Notes under the pieces: generated by a model
Seen by the model: only the letters and a program-made list of their open reading frames with translations
Database searches by the model: none
Told to the model about the DNA's origin: nothing
Shown here: in pieces, positions 1 through 6,111 of the stretch
How the letters are laid out: each line of letters starts with the position of its first letter
Position numbering within the stretch: position 1 is the stretch's first letter
Made by a program: the position numbers and the translations under genes
Assembly (NCBI GenBank): GCA_029855985.1
Contig: JAGSHR010000226.1
Coordinates: 1-8,992, forward strand
Direction: 5' to 3'
Length of the DNA: 8,992 nucleotides
Source of the DNA: Candidatus Njordarchaeota archaeon
Lineage (GTDB): Archaea; Thermoproteota; JANJXX01; Panguiarchaeales; Panguiarchaeaceae

Positions 1-1052
1 AAATTATCCAAGCTATAAAATCTGTTTCTACCTTTCCTTACTATTTTTTGAAGTTTTATTTCAAGTGGATGTTTTGGTAAAGGTTCAGCTTTGACCTTTA
101 AGTCATGTTTAATAAATCGAGAAAAAGATTTTTCAAAACCAAAAACAGGATAAACAACCTTTGGATCATTCTTGACAATGTAATCTAACAGTTTTATGAA
201 ACCCGTATGGGATGATAAGGGGAAACTCATAGCTGCATTAAATCGGCGGGTCATTGCCCACCCAGTAAAAAATATGTGGACCTTGTTTCCGCTCCTATAT
301 TTTCTCTTTGAGATCCCTCTAATCAGGACCGGATCTAGTTCACCAATACGGTAATTTCCTAGTTTTATCCCCGAAAAACGTTCATAGATTCTATTAATCG
401 CCCCAACTTTAGAATCTACTCCTACACTGTGATTTAAAAAAGTATTTACTACTTTGGTTAATTCTTGTCCTTTACCTAGAGCATACCCATGTAGAATTGG
501 AATCTTACCGTTGTTGACTACCTCGCTAATTGTTTCACGTATTTTCTCGTAAATAATGCTTCTAGGTGGAAATGAATATTTTGGGGAGCCATAAGTGGTA
601 TCAATAACTAGAATATCCGTGTTTAACAATTCTGCAGGTTCTAGGATAATGCTTCCTTCAAAGTTAAAATCACCCGTGTAACCAATAGAACAACATGGGC
701 TCTCTAACCGAAACATGAGAGATCCAGCAACATGTCCAGCATTTAGAAAACCTATTGTGGTGTTAGGGGTTAAATCAATTTCTTCGCCAACTTTAACAAT
801 TCTAATATTCTTAGGTTTTCCTTTCACTATGTCATAGAATCTCAATATTTCATAGGTTTCTCTTGTTAAGTATACTGGAGTATTACTAGATTCCAAGTAA
901 GAGCTCAAACTTGAAACATGGTCTAAATGTGCATGAGAAATAAATATCGCATCGAATTTACCATCACATTTCCCCCAAGCATCAAATAGAAAACGCTTTC
1001 TGTTAATCTCTACCACGATACCCCCGCACTGATATATCCTAACCGATGACAA
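1..1052 (-). CDS. MBL-fold/beta-CASP-like nuclease (COG1236-like), 3' end cut off by the window edge
   Basis: About 350 codons read without a stop from 1052 to the left edge, so the C-terminus is missing. Metallo-beta-lactamase ligands are visible: HAHLDH at residues 40-45, His107 in GHVAGS and Asp128 in YTGDF. Asp151 in DTTYG is beta-CASP motif A, GKIPILHGYALGKGQEL lies in the beta-CASP insert, and His282 in LSSHTGF fits motif B. Where motif C His (HGE) is expected the sequence reads PVFGF, with Phe304. The family (COG1236 and the SNM1/Artemis relatives) comprises metal-dependent RNA or DNA nucleases; substrate is not inferable here. No ATG lies near the start. TTG at 1052 is chosen because GGTT (1062-1059, within GAGGTT) sits 6 nt upstream; TTG at 1058 is an alternative. 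The in-frame stop upstream (TAA, 1079-1077) limits extension. There are no KH domains. It lies 50 nt downstream of tRNA-Thr on the same strand. Confidence 0.85.
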   Translation of the reverse strand, partial: MSSVRIYQCGGIVVEINRKRFLFDAWGKCDGKFDAIFISHAHLDHVSSLSSYLESSNTPVYLTRETYEILRFYDIVKGKPKNIRIVKVGEEIDLTPNTTIGFLNAGHVAGSLMFRLESPCCSIGYTGDFNFEGSIILEPAELLNTDILVIDTTYGSPKYSFPPRSIIYEKIRETISEVVNNGKIPILHGYALGKGQELTKVVNTFLNHSVGVDSKVGAINRIYERFSGIKLGNYRIGELDPVLIRGISKRKYRSGNKVHIFFTGWAMTRRFNAAMSFPLSSHTGFIKLLDYIVKNDPKVVYPVFGFEKSFSRFIKHDLKVKAEPLPKHPLEIKLQKIVRKGRNRFYSLDN

Positions 1053-1102
1053 ACTCAAAACCTCAAGAAAACAGCGTTAAAACACATATTTTTCCTCTAG
1101 TT

Positions 1103-1177
1103 TGGAGCCCCGGGCGGGACTCGAACCCGCGATCTCGCCCTTACCAGGGGCGCGCCTTACCGCTAGGCCACCGGGGC
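1103..1177 (-). tRNA. tRNA-Thr (anticodon GGT), intronless, CCA encoded
   Basis: A full cloverleaf folds on the minus strand. Acceptor GCCCCGG (1177-1171) pairs with CCGGGGC (1113-1107). The D stem is GCCT/AGGC, anticodon stem CGCCC/GGGCG with loop CTGGTAA, variable loop AGATC, and T stem GCGGG/CCCGC with loop TTCGAGT. The anticodon GGT (1145-1143) reads ACC for threonine. The discriminator is U73 (1106), typical of archaeal tRNA-Thr. The 3' CCA is written in the genome (1105-1103). There is no intron. The gene lies between gatD and the third beta-CASP gene, reading the same way. Confidence 0.97.
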
Positions 1178-1254
1178 TTACAACTATTAAAGTTTCACAC
1201 ATAATAGTTTTCATGTTTGTTTTTTAAAACTTATACTTTGGACATAAAACATGC

Positions 1255-1275
1255 CTTAAAAAGAAGATTTTTAAG
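1255..1275 (-). terminator. AT-rich hairpin downstream of gatD, possible terminator
   Basis: A perfect 8-bp inverted repeat, CTTAAAAA and TTTTTAAG with a 5-nt loop, lies about 30 nt past the gatD stop and before tRNA-Thr. On the minus-strand RNA the second arm supplies a U5 run after UCUUC. Archaeal termination relies mainly on U-rich tracts, so a U run here is reasonable for the end of the SRP19-gatD transcript. Because the repeat is symmetric it could work in either direction. Two more T runs follow nearby toward the tRNA. Assignment as a terminator is inference. Confidence 0.35.
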
Positions 1276-1305
1276 TTTTGATTTAAACCGTTTTTGTTTG
1301 GTCAC

Positions 1306-2649
1306 TTAACAGATATAACTCTTAAGGTTCTCTCTGAGTAGTATCTCATTTGCTATGTTCTTTAAGAAGAGCTCTTTCACCTTTTCATGGTCTGACTCTA
1401 GTCCGAGCACCCATCCTAGTTTGACATAAGCTGTTTCAGGTAGCATGCCATTCGCGGGGATTACCCCAAGTTTTTGCAGTTTTCTTCCTCTTTCGTATAC
1501 ATTCATGCCTACAGGGCCCCAAATGCACTGAGTGGTCATTGCAAATAATACACCTTCATTTACGCCTCTAGAAATTGTGTCTAATAGATCCTCTGGAACG
1601 TGCCCTAATCCTGTTCCTGCCAGAACAATACCCTTATACTTATGATCAATTAAGGTCTCAATTATCTCTTTCGAGAAATTTGGGTAAACATATATTAACG
1701 CAGTTTTATTCTCAAAGTAAGGGTAAAGTTTGAAATCTTCTTTGTTTGATGCTATCCTCTTAAAATCCGTCTTCAAGTATTTAAACTTGTAATTATTGTT
1801 TGAGATTGTTATTTCTGCGAGAGGCTCGTCGCCTATTGTTTTGAACGCGTCTCTTCTACTGCTGTGCATTTTTCTTGCTCTAACACCTCTGTGAGCGTAA
1901 CAAGTTTCGTCGTCGAGAGAAGCATGCATCACAATCATAACTTCACCTATTTCGGAACGTGTAGCTGTGATTGCTGAAGCAATTAGATTAACTGCTGAAT
2001 CACTTGCTGGTCGATCACTACTTCTTTGCGCTCCAGTCAACACAATAGGAACAGGCAAATTTTGAAGCATGAAAGATAGTGCTGAAGCAGTATAATGCAT
2101 TGTGTCAGTACCATGAGTGATAACCACCCCCCTATAATCTTCTTTTAGAATAATCTCATGTATTCTTTTAGCTAAAGTTATCCAATATTCTGGCTTCATA
2201 TCTTCACTAAAGATATTGAATAGATTTAGTGCTTCAACAACAGCAACATCGTATAACTCTGGAACCGCGTTTAATAATTCTCTCTCACTAAATGCTGGTT
2301 TTACAGCACCAGTTTCATATTCCACTCTTGATGCTATCGTACCGCCTGCACCCAGAAGCAATAATCTTGGTAAATCGGTTTTTTGCTTTACCGCGACTTC
2401 AGGTATCTCATATTTAATGTCAAGCTTTTCTATCAGCTTTATAGAGGCTATCTTTTTCATCGACACTGCTATATTGTACCCATTGGGAAGTTTAATATAG
2501 ATATATTTGTCTGATTGCTCTAATCCAGGGAGAATTATGCCCAAGATCTTTGTTCCTGTTTTAAATGTTATTTCAACTCTAGACCAGACAGTGATGTTGT
2601 TTGCTTCTAGGAAATTTAAAGCTTCACCCGTATATCCAATATTACCCAA
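1306..2649 (-). CDS. gatD: Glutamyl-tRNA(Gln) amidotransferase subunit D (GatD)
   Basis: GatD is the asparaginase-like subunit of the archaeal GatDE amidotransferase. It releases ammonia from Gln or Asn, which GatE uses to convert Glu-tRNA(Gln) to Gln-tRNA(Gln) in the cytoplasm. The product is 447 aa, normal for GatD and longer than a plain asparaginase because of an N-terminal beta-barrel domain (about residues 1-90). The asparaginase domain follows: GAGGTIAS (Thr104), THGTDT (Thr181-Asp182), and Lys260 in RARKMHSSRRDAF, matching the Thr-Thr-Asp-Lys set known for this enzyme. LPETAYVKLGWVLG near the C-terminus is also typical. The start is TTG at 2649, 6 nt after a strong GAGGTGA (2662-2656) that overlaps the stop codon of the upstream GTPase gene, which suggests coupled translation. 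It is last in the five-gene run. The partner gatE is not in the window. Confidence 0.96.
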   Translation of the reverse strand: MGNIGYTGEALNFLEANNITVWSRVEITFKTGTKILGIILPGLEQSDKYIYIKLPNGYNIAVSMKKIASIKLIEKLDIKYEIPEVAVKQKTDLPRLLLLGAGGTIASRVEYETGAVKPAFSERELLNAVPELYDVAVVEALNLFNIFSEDMKPEYWITLAKRIHEIILKEDYRGVVITHGTDTMHYTASALSFMLQNLPVPIVLTGAQRSSDRPASDSAVNLIASAITATRSEIGEVMIVMHASLDDETCYAHRGVRARKMHSSRRDAFKTIGDEPLAEITISNNNYKFKYLKTDFKRIASNKEDFKLYPYFENKTALIYVYPNFSKEIIETLIDHKYKGIVLAGTGLGHVPEDLLDTISRGVNEGVLFAMTTQCIWGPVGMNVYERGRKLQKLGVIPANGMLPETAYVKLGWVLGLESDHEKVKELFLKNIANEILLRENLKSYIC

Positions 2650-2655
2650 TATCTG

Positions 2656-2662
2656 TCACCTC
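2656..2662 (-). promoter_or_regulatory. Ribosome binding site fixing the gatD TTG start
   Basis: GAGGTGA, the best Shine-Dalgarno match in the window, lies 6 nt before TTG at 2649 and shares bases with the TGA stop of the upstream GPN gene (2663-2661). No ATG or GTG in the gatD frame competes nearby. The overlap of stop codon and binding site suggests re-initiating ribosomes feed gatD. Confidence 0.75.
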
Positions 2663-3422
2663 ATCCAGTTTCAGACCAATTATTCAATAGCATAGAGAAT
2701 AAATCCATTATTCCTTCACCAGTAACCGCGCTCACCGGTACAATATCAATACTATACATATTTTCAGTTTTAAGGAAATCAATGATCCCGCCAAGTTCTG
2801 AGCGCAAGGGGAACTCATATATGTCGGCGAAGATCTCACTCGGGTTTTGCACAAGTCTCACTATTTTCTCTATGGTCTCTTGATCAAATAAGTCAATCTT
2901 TGATAAGACATTTACTTGAGGAAGATTAAAACGCCATAAAACACTTATTGATAGAAAGATAACGCTGAGTAGCGTATTTGGGGATACTGTACACAAATAG
3001 GGATCAAATATGAAAACTAAACTTGTCCTAGCGTCTGGAAGATTTAGCAACTCTTTTAGGATAATGGAGCCAACAGGTCTATAAGCGAATATCTCCATTT
3101 GTCCTGGAGTGTCAATTATTAAATATTCTGGGTCAAAATCAAGAATTTCACTCCTTAATTCCCTAAGGTAACGTATAGTTAGATCCATGGAGGCGATCAT
3201 TGCCCCATTTGGTCCGAGTTTATATTCTTGCATGACTTCTTCTGCTTTAACGTAGTCTCTAATATTTATGTCTGGCTCGTAGGGTAAGTTTTCTTCGAGA
3301 GTTCCTGGGTCCAAATTAAGTATAGCATGATCGGCTTCTTTTTCATCTAAGTAATCCGCTAAGGCTTTAGCTAATGCCGATTTTCCGCTGCCTGCAGTTC
3401 CAAGTATTATTGATATATACAT
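2661..3422 (-). CDS. GPN-loop GTPase (archaeal PAB0955-like)
   Basis: This is a P-loop GTPase of the GPN family, represented in archaea by Pyrococcus PAB0955 and in eukaryotes by Gpn1-3, which act in RNA polymerase II assembly or import. The archaeal role is not settled. Counting from the ATG at 3422 (253 aa), the motifs are Walker A GTAGSGKS at 8-15, the signature Gly-Pro-Asn (LGPNGA) at 70-72, the G3 motif DTPGQ at about 104-108, G4 as SKID at about 174-177, and a G5-like SAVTGEG near 231. The frame opens with GTG at 3431, but that GTG lies within a GTGA (3431-3428) placed 5 nt before the ATG, so ATG at 3422 is preferred; its product begins MYISIILGTAGSGKS, like other family members. It follows nep1 by 42 nt and precedes gatD by 11 nt. 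Confidence 0.93.
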   Translation of the reverse strand: MYISIILGTAGSGKSALAKALADYLDEKEADHAILNLDPGTLEENLPYEPDINIRDYVKAEEVMQEYKLGPNGAMIASMDLTIRYLRELRSEILDFDPEYLIIDTPGQMEIFAYRPVGSIILKELLNLPDARTSLVFIFDPYLCTVSPNTLLSVIFLSISVLWRFNLPQVNVLSKIDLFDQETIEKIVRLVQNPSEIFADIYEFPLRSELGGIIDFLKTENMYSIDIVPVSAVTGEGIMDLFSMLLNNWSETG

Positions 3423-3464
3423 TGTGCTCACAAGGTCGAAGAATTAACCTTAAATTAATGTGAT

Positions 3465-4181
3465 TTAAAATATTTTAAGTGCTTTTTCTAATGAGAAAAT
3501 TATACGACAAAGAGTCAGAGATGTGGATAAGGGAAAGCTTGAGATTGATATTTTATCATTGAAATAGGTGGATATGTTTGGACTAAAGTGGCCTTTTGGG
3601 AATCCACCTACTACATTAAACAATATTGTATATTGATTTAATTTTTTTGTGATATAGGATGTTAAGTTTTCTATTGGTTTTCCTAGGGTAGTATACCCAA
3701 TAACAAAAACTTCAGAGTTTGTATACGCATTAAGAAGATCTCGTATGCTTGATTTAAGCAAAGTTATTAAAGTTTTTCCTTCATTGCTAATGATTACTTT
3801 TTCCTTAAAAAGCTTTGACATGATACCGAGGAACCTAACATAGTGGCGGGGTATTCTTAATTCAGGATTAACTAGCAATATTTCATTGTTAATTGTGTGA
3901 ACGTATATTTCAACAGAATAATTTATGTTTTCTTTTTTGAATACGTAATTTTTGATTAACGGAGAGTCTAATATTGTCAAGAGTGCTCTATGTAAAATGT
4001 CTGGACGTCCCCTTTTAAAGTAGTACTTCAACAAGTTTCTCATGTACTTGTGGTGGTAGGTCGAGTCGAGAATTCCAAACGTTTTTTCTTGGAGACGTTT
4101 TGGTATGTTTAGATTTTTGGGGATTGGCTCAATTGCGGATTCTGCGACTAAAAAAATGATTTTAGTTATTCTTTTCTCCAT
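3465..4181 (-). CDS. nep1: Nep1/Emg1, rRNA pseudouridine N1-methyltransferase
   Basis: Nep1 is a SPOUT-class, SAM-dependent enzyme that methylates N1 of one pseudouridine in small-subunit rRNA (helix 35 region) and helps ribosome assembly. The 238-aa product carries family signatures in order: LVAESAIEPIP near the N-terminus, LDSTYHH (38-44), KRGRPDILH (56-64), LDSPL (71-75), YVHTINNE (93-100), PRHYVRFLGIM (111-121), and the SPOUT knot loop VVGGFPKGHFS (190-200), followed by the C-terminal ISSFPLSTSLTLCRIIF. Length is usual for the family. The ATG at 4181 is preceded by only a weak GGT (4191-4189). It starts 12 nt after the aCPSF2 stop, so the two are probably co-transcribed. No key segment appears to be missing. 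Confidence 0.94.
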   Translation of the reverse strand: MEKRITKIIFLVAESAIEPIPKNLNIPKRLQEKTFGILDSTYHHKYMRNLLKYYFKRGRPDILHRALLTILDSPLIKNYVFKKENINYSVEIYVHTINNEILLVNPELRIPRHYVRFLGIMSKLFKEKVIISNEGKTLITLLKSSIRDLLNAYTNSEVFVIGYTTLGKPIENLTSYITKKLNQYTILFNVVGGFPKGHFSPNISTYFNDKISISSFPLSTSLTLCRIIFSLEKALKIF

Positions 4182-4193
4182 TTTGGATACCGA

Positions 4194-5591
4194 CTAGATC
4201 TCATATTCCATAAATATATTGTCATACGCTAACGAAAACGTTTCCTCATCAAAACGGTTTATTATTTCCACATTTGGAAGTATCTTTTTAACCCGTTTAG
4301 CGTAATGTTTTGCGGAAGGTGGTTCAGAGTGGGCTATAAGTATTTTCCTGGGGTTTACGTTTTCAGCATATCTAATCAAATTATCAGGTGATGCATGTCC
4401 ACTGAACTCATACTTTTTTACTTTTAGTTTTAATTCAACTTCAACTCTTCTGCCATCTCTAAACGACAACTCAATGCGCCTGGCTCCTTCTTCAATTTCC
4501 CTTCCCAATGTTCCAGGCACTTGATAGTTAACCAAGGCCATAAAGTTGTTTTCATTATTAGCGGTGTGTAATAAATATGTGTGAATTGGTCCACCTTCGA
4601 GCATCCCAGAAGTTGAAAGAACGACTAGTGGTTCCTTTTGTTTGATTATCTCCTCTCTTTTTGATTCTTTTCCTTTGAAGCCTTTTACTATGTTTTCCCC
4701 ACCATCTATCCACTGTAAATTCTTTTCCTTGCAGAATTCAATTATTTCGTTGCTAAGCCAGGGTTTTTTAAGATATTTGCGGTAAACTTTGTTTATACTC
4801 AGTAACATGCCATCCAGGATTATTGGGAAGGATTCATTAATATTACTTCTAACTAATTCATATAGGATCTCTTGAGCTCTCCCATAAGCCAATGTGGGGA
4901 TCAATACTTTGCCGCCGTTTTCTAAAGTTTTTTTGATGTCATTGATTAGTTCTTTAGCTATAAGGTCCCTGTCGGGGAGTTCTCTGAGTGCATTAGTTGC
5001 TTCTGTGATCAATAACTCTATATCGTCGTTAGGTACAGTAGCGCCGCGATGTAGAGGAGTCTTCATTACTTTGATATCACCAGAATATAGTATTAATGTG
5101 CCTTTCCAATCAATTAAAACCGATGCGGATCCTAAAACATGACCAGCGTCAAGAAACTTGATTCTAATACCATCAGTTATCTTTTTCCACTTTTTTAAAT
5201 TTAGTGTTAGGCTCTTCTTTAACGCGATTTTTGCGGCTTTTGCATTAAAAACGAAGTGCTCTTGGATTTTCTGTAACTTTATCATATCCTGATAAAGTAT
5301 TTTAAGAATCTCTTTTGTCGGCGGTGTTAAAAGAAATTTACCTTTAAACCCCTCTTGAAAGAGACGAGGTATAAAACCAGAGTGATCCAAATGTCCGTGA
5401 GTTAAAACAAGTGCATCAATTGTGTAAGGCCTAATAGTATCATTCAATATTTTTGGGAATTCTGCCGGTCGTCTTGGTACGAGTTTAATCCCACAGTCTA
5501 CTAAAATCCTATTATCCCTATCCTCGATTAAAAAACAACTTCTTCCAACTTCGCCTACGCCGCCATAAGATCTAATTGTAATTTTGGACAA
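4194..5591 (-). CDS. aCPSF2: beta-CASP metallo-ribonuclease without KH domains
   Basis: This 465-aa archaeal CPSF73-like protein is probably an RNA 3'-end-processing nuclease acting with, or in parallel to, aCPSF1. Zinc-site motifs are HGHLDH (65-70), His151 in GHVLGS and Asp172 in SGDI. Motif A is Glu197 in ITEATNA, an unusual form of ESTYG. STSGMLEGGP (326-335) is the CPSF-type beta-CASP loop, and this with HLDH rather than HEDH argues against RNase J. Motif B is His399 in FSGHAS; motif C is His421 in IAHSE, where HGE is usual. The TTG start at 5591 follows GGTGA (5602-5598) by 6 nt, and the product begins with the expected beta-strand before GGVGEVGRS. It sits 23 nt after srp19 and 12 nt before nep1. 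Substrate preference (endo- or 5'-exonuclease) cannot be read from sequence. Confidence 0.92.
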   Translation of the reverse strand: MSKITIRSYGGVGEVGRSCFLIEDRDNRILVDCGIKLVPRRPAEFPKILNDTIRPYTIDALVLTHGHLDHSGFIPRLFQEGFKGKFLLTPPTKEILKILYQDMIKLQKIQEHFVFNAKAAKIALKKSLTLNLKKWKKITDGIRIKFLDAGHVLGSASVLIDWKGTLILYSGDIKVMKTPLHRGATVPNDDIELLITEATNALRELPDRDLIAKELINDIKKTLENGGKVLIPTLAYGRAQEILYELVRSNINESFPIILDGMLLSINKVYRKYLKKPWLSNEIIEFCKEKNLQWIDGGENIVKGFKGKESKREEIIKQKEPLVVLSTSGMLEGGPIHTYLLHTANNENNFMALVNYQVPGTLGREIEEGARRIELSFRDGRRVEVELKLKVKKYEFSGHASPDNLIRYAENVNPRKILIAHSEPPSAKHYAKRVKKILPNVEIINRFDEETFSLAYDNIFMEYEI

Positions 5592-5597
5592 TTATAG

Positions 5598-5602
5598 TCA
5601 CC
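5598..5602 (-). promoter_or_regulatory. Ribosome binding site supporting the aCPSF2 TTG start
   Basis: GGTGA lies 6 nt before TTG at 5591, inside the 23-nt srp19-aCPSF2 gap. The same motif and spacing recur before srp19, aCPSF1 and gatD, which makes the non-ATG start credible. Confidence 0.65.
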
Positions 5603-5614
5603 ATCATTTTAATC

Positions 5615-6019
5615 TCACTTTTTCTTTTTTCGGTCTTCTAAGGCTCTCTTAATAAACCTATCCACACTTTTTGTTTTGCCTCTTTGCTCTTTTCTTTTTT
5701 CGATCATCTTTTTCTGTAATAACTTCTTTCTAACATCCTTCAAATTCTTAGCAATAGCTTTAAGGACAACGGTTTTTCGATATTTCTTGCCAAGGAATTT
5801 AACTTTAACTCTACCTTTCCGTTCAAACCAATTGGAGGGATGATGTTTGTCTTCTTCTATTATAACAGGAAGCTTTAATTTCCTGATAGCCTCAACGATT
5901 TCCTCTAGAGTGGGGTTCTTCAAGCAATACTTTAAGGGTAACCTTCTTCCTAGTCTTCTAGATAACCTATAGTCAAAATACTCGGGGTAAACAATAATGT
6001 AGTCACGTTCCTCTTCCAT
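5615..6019 (-). CDS. srp19: Signal recognition particle protein SRP19, with a long basic tail
   Basis: SRP19 binds 7S RNA at the tips of helices 6 and 8 and prepares it for SRP54 in the cytoplasmic SRP that directs membrane and secreted proteins. The core (about residues 7-90) shows IIVYPEYFDYRLSRRLGRR, the LPLKYCLKNPTLEEI helix region, and GRVKVKF. The product is 134 aa, while archaeal SRP19 is commonly near 90-100 aa. The excess is a Lys/Arg-rich, probably helical C-terminal tail (about 95-134) ending in four lysines, reminiscent of the basic tail of eukaryotic SRP19. The ATG at 6019 follows GGTG (6029-6026) by 6 nt. It lies 92 nt after aCPSF1 and appears to head the downstream run through gatD. 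Confidence 0.93.
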   Translation of the reverse strand: MEEERDYIIVYPEYFDYRLSRRLGRRLPLKYCLKNPTLEEIVEAIRKLKLPVIIEEDKHHPSNWFERKGRVKVKFLGKKYRKTVVLKAIAKNLKDVRKKLLQKKMIEKRKEQRGKTKSVDRFIKRALEDRKKKK

Positions 6020-6055
6020 ATTTTACACCATTGGATTTTCACGTATCCATAACAT

Positions 6056-6064
6056 CTTAAAATA
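6056..6064 (-). promoter_or_regulatory. Possible TATA box for the srp19-gatD run
   Basis: The 92-nt gap between aCPSF1 and srp19 is very AT-rich. An ATTTTAAG element on the minus strand lies about 40 nt before the srp19 ATG, which would put transcription start near 6034 with a short leader that includes the GGTG binding site. Read-through from aCPSF1 is equally possible, and the whole gap is A/T-rich enough for chance matches. Confidence 0.3.
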
Positions 6065-6111
6065 ATTTTAATTAAATGGGCAATAAATCTTGTTGCGTTT
6101 TTAAATTTAGT

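Noticed and set aside
2216..2695. Two plus-strand open frames opposite gatD (94 and 62 codons)
   Set aside because: They are antisense to strongly conserved gatD sequence, with low-complexity Ser/Thr-rich products and no family signature.
4894..5142. Plus-strand 82-codon open frame
   Set aside because: It is antisense to the aCPSF2 catalytic core; nothing recognisable in the product.
4194..5591. aCPSF2 gene as an archaeal RNase J
   Set aside because: Motif A resembles RNase J, but HGHLDH rather than HGHEDH and the STSGMLEGGP loop are CPSF-type.
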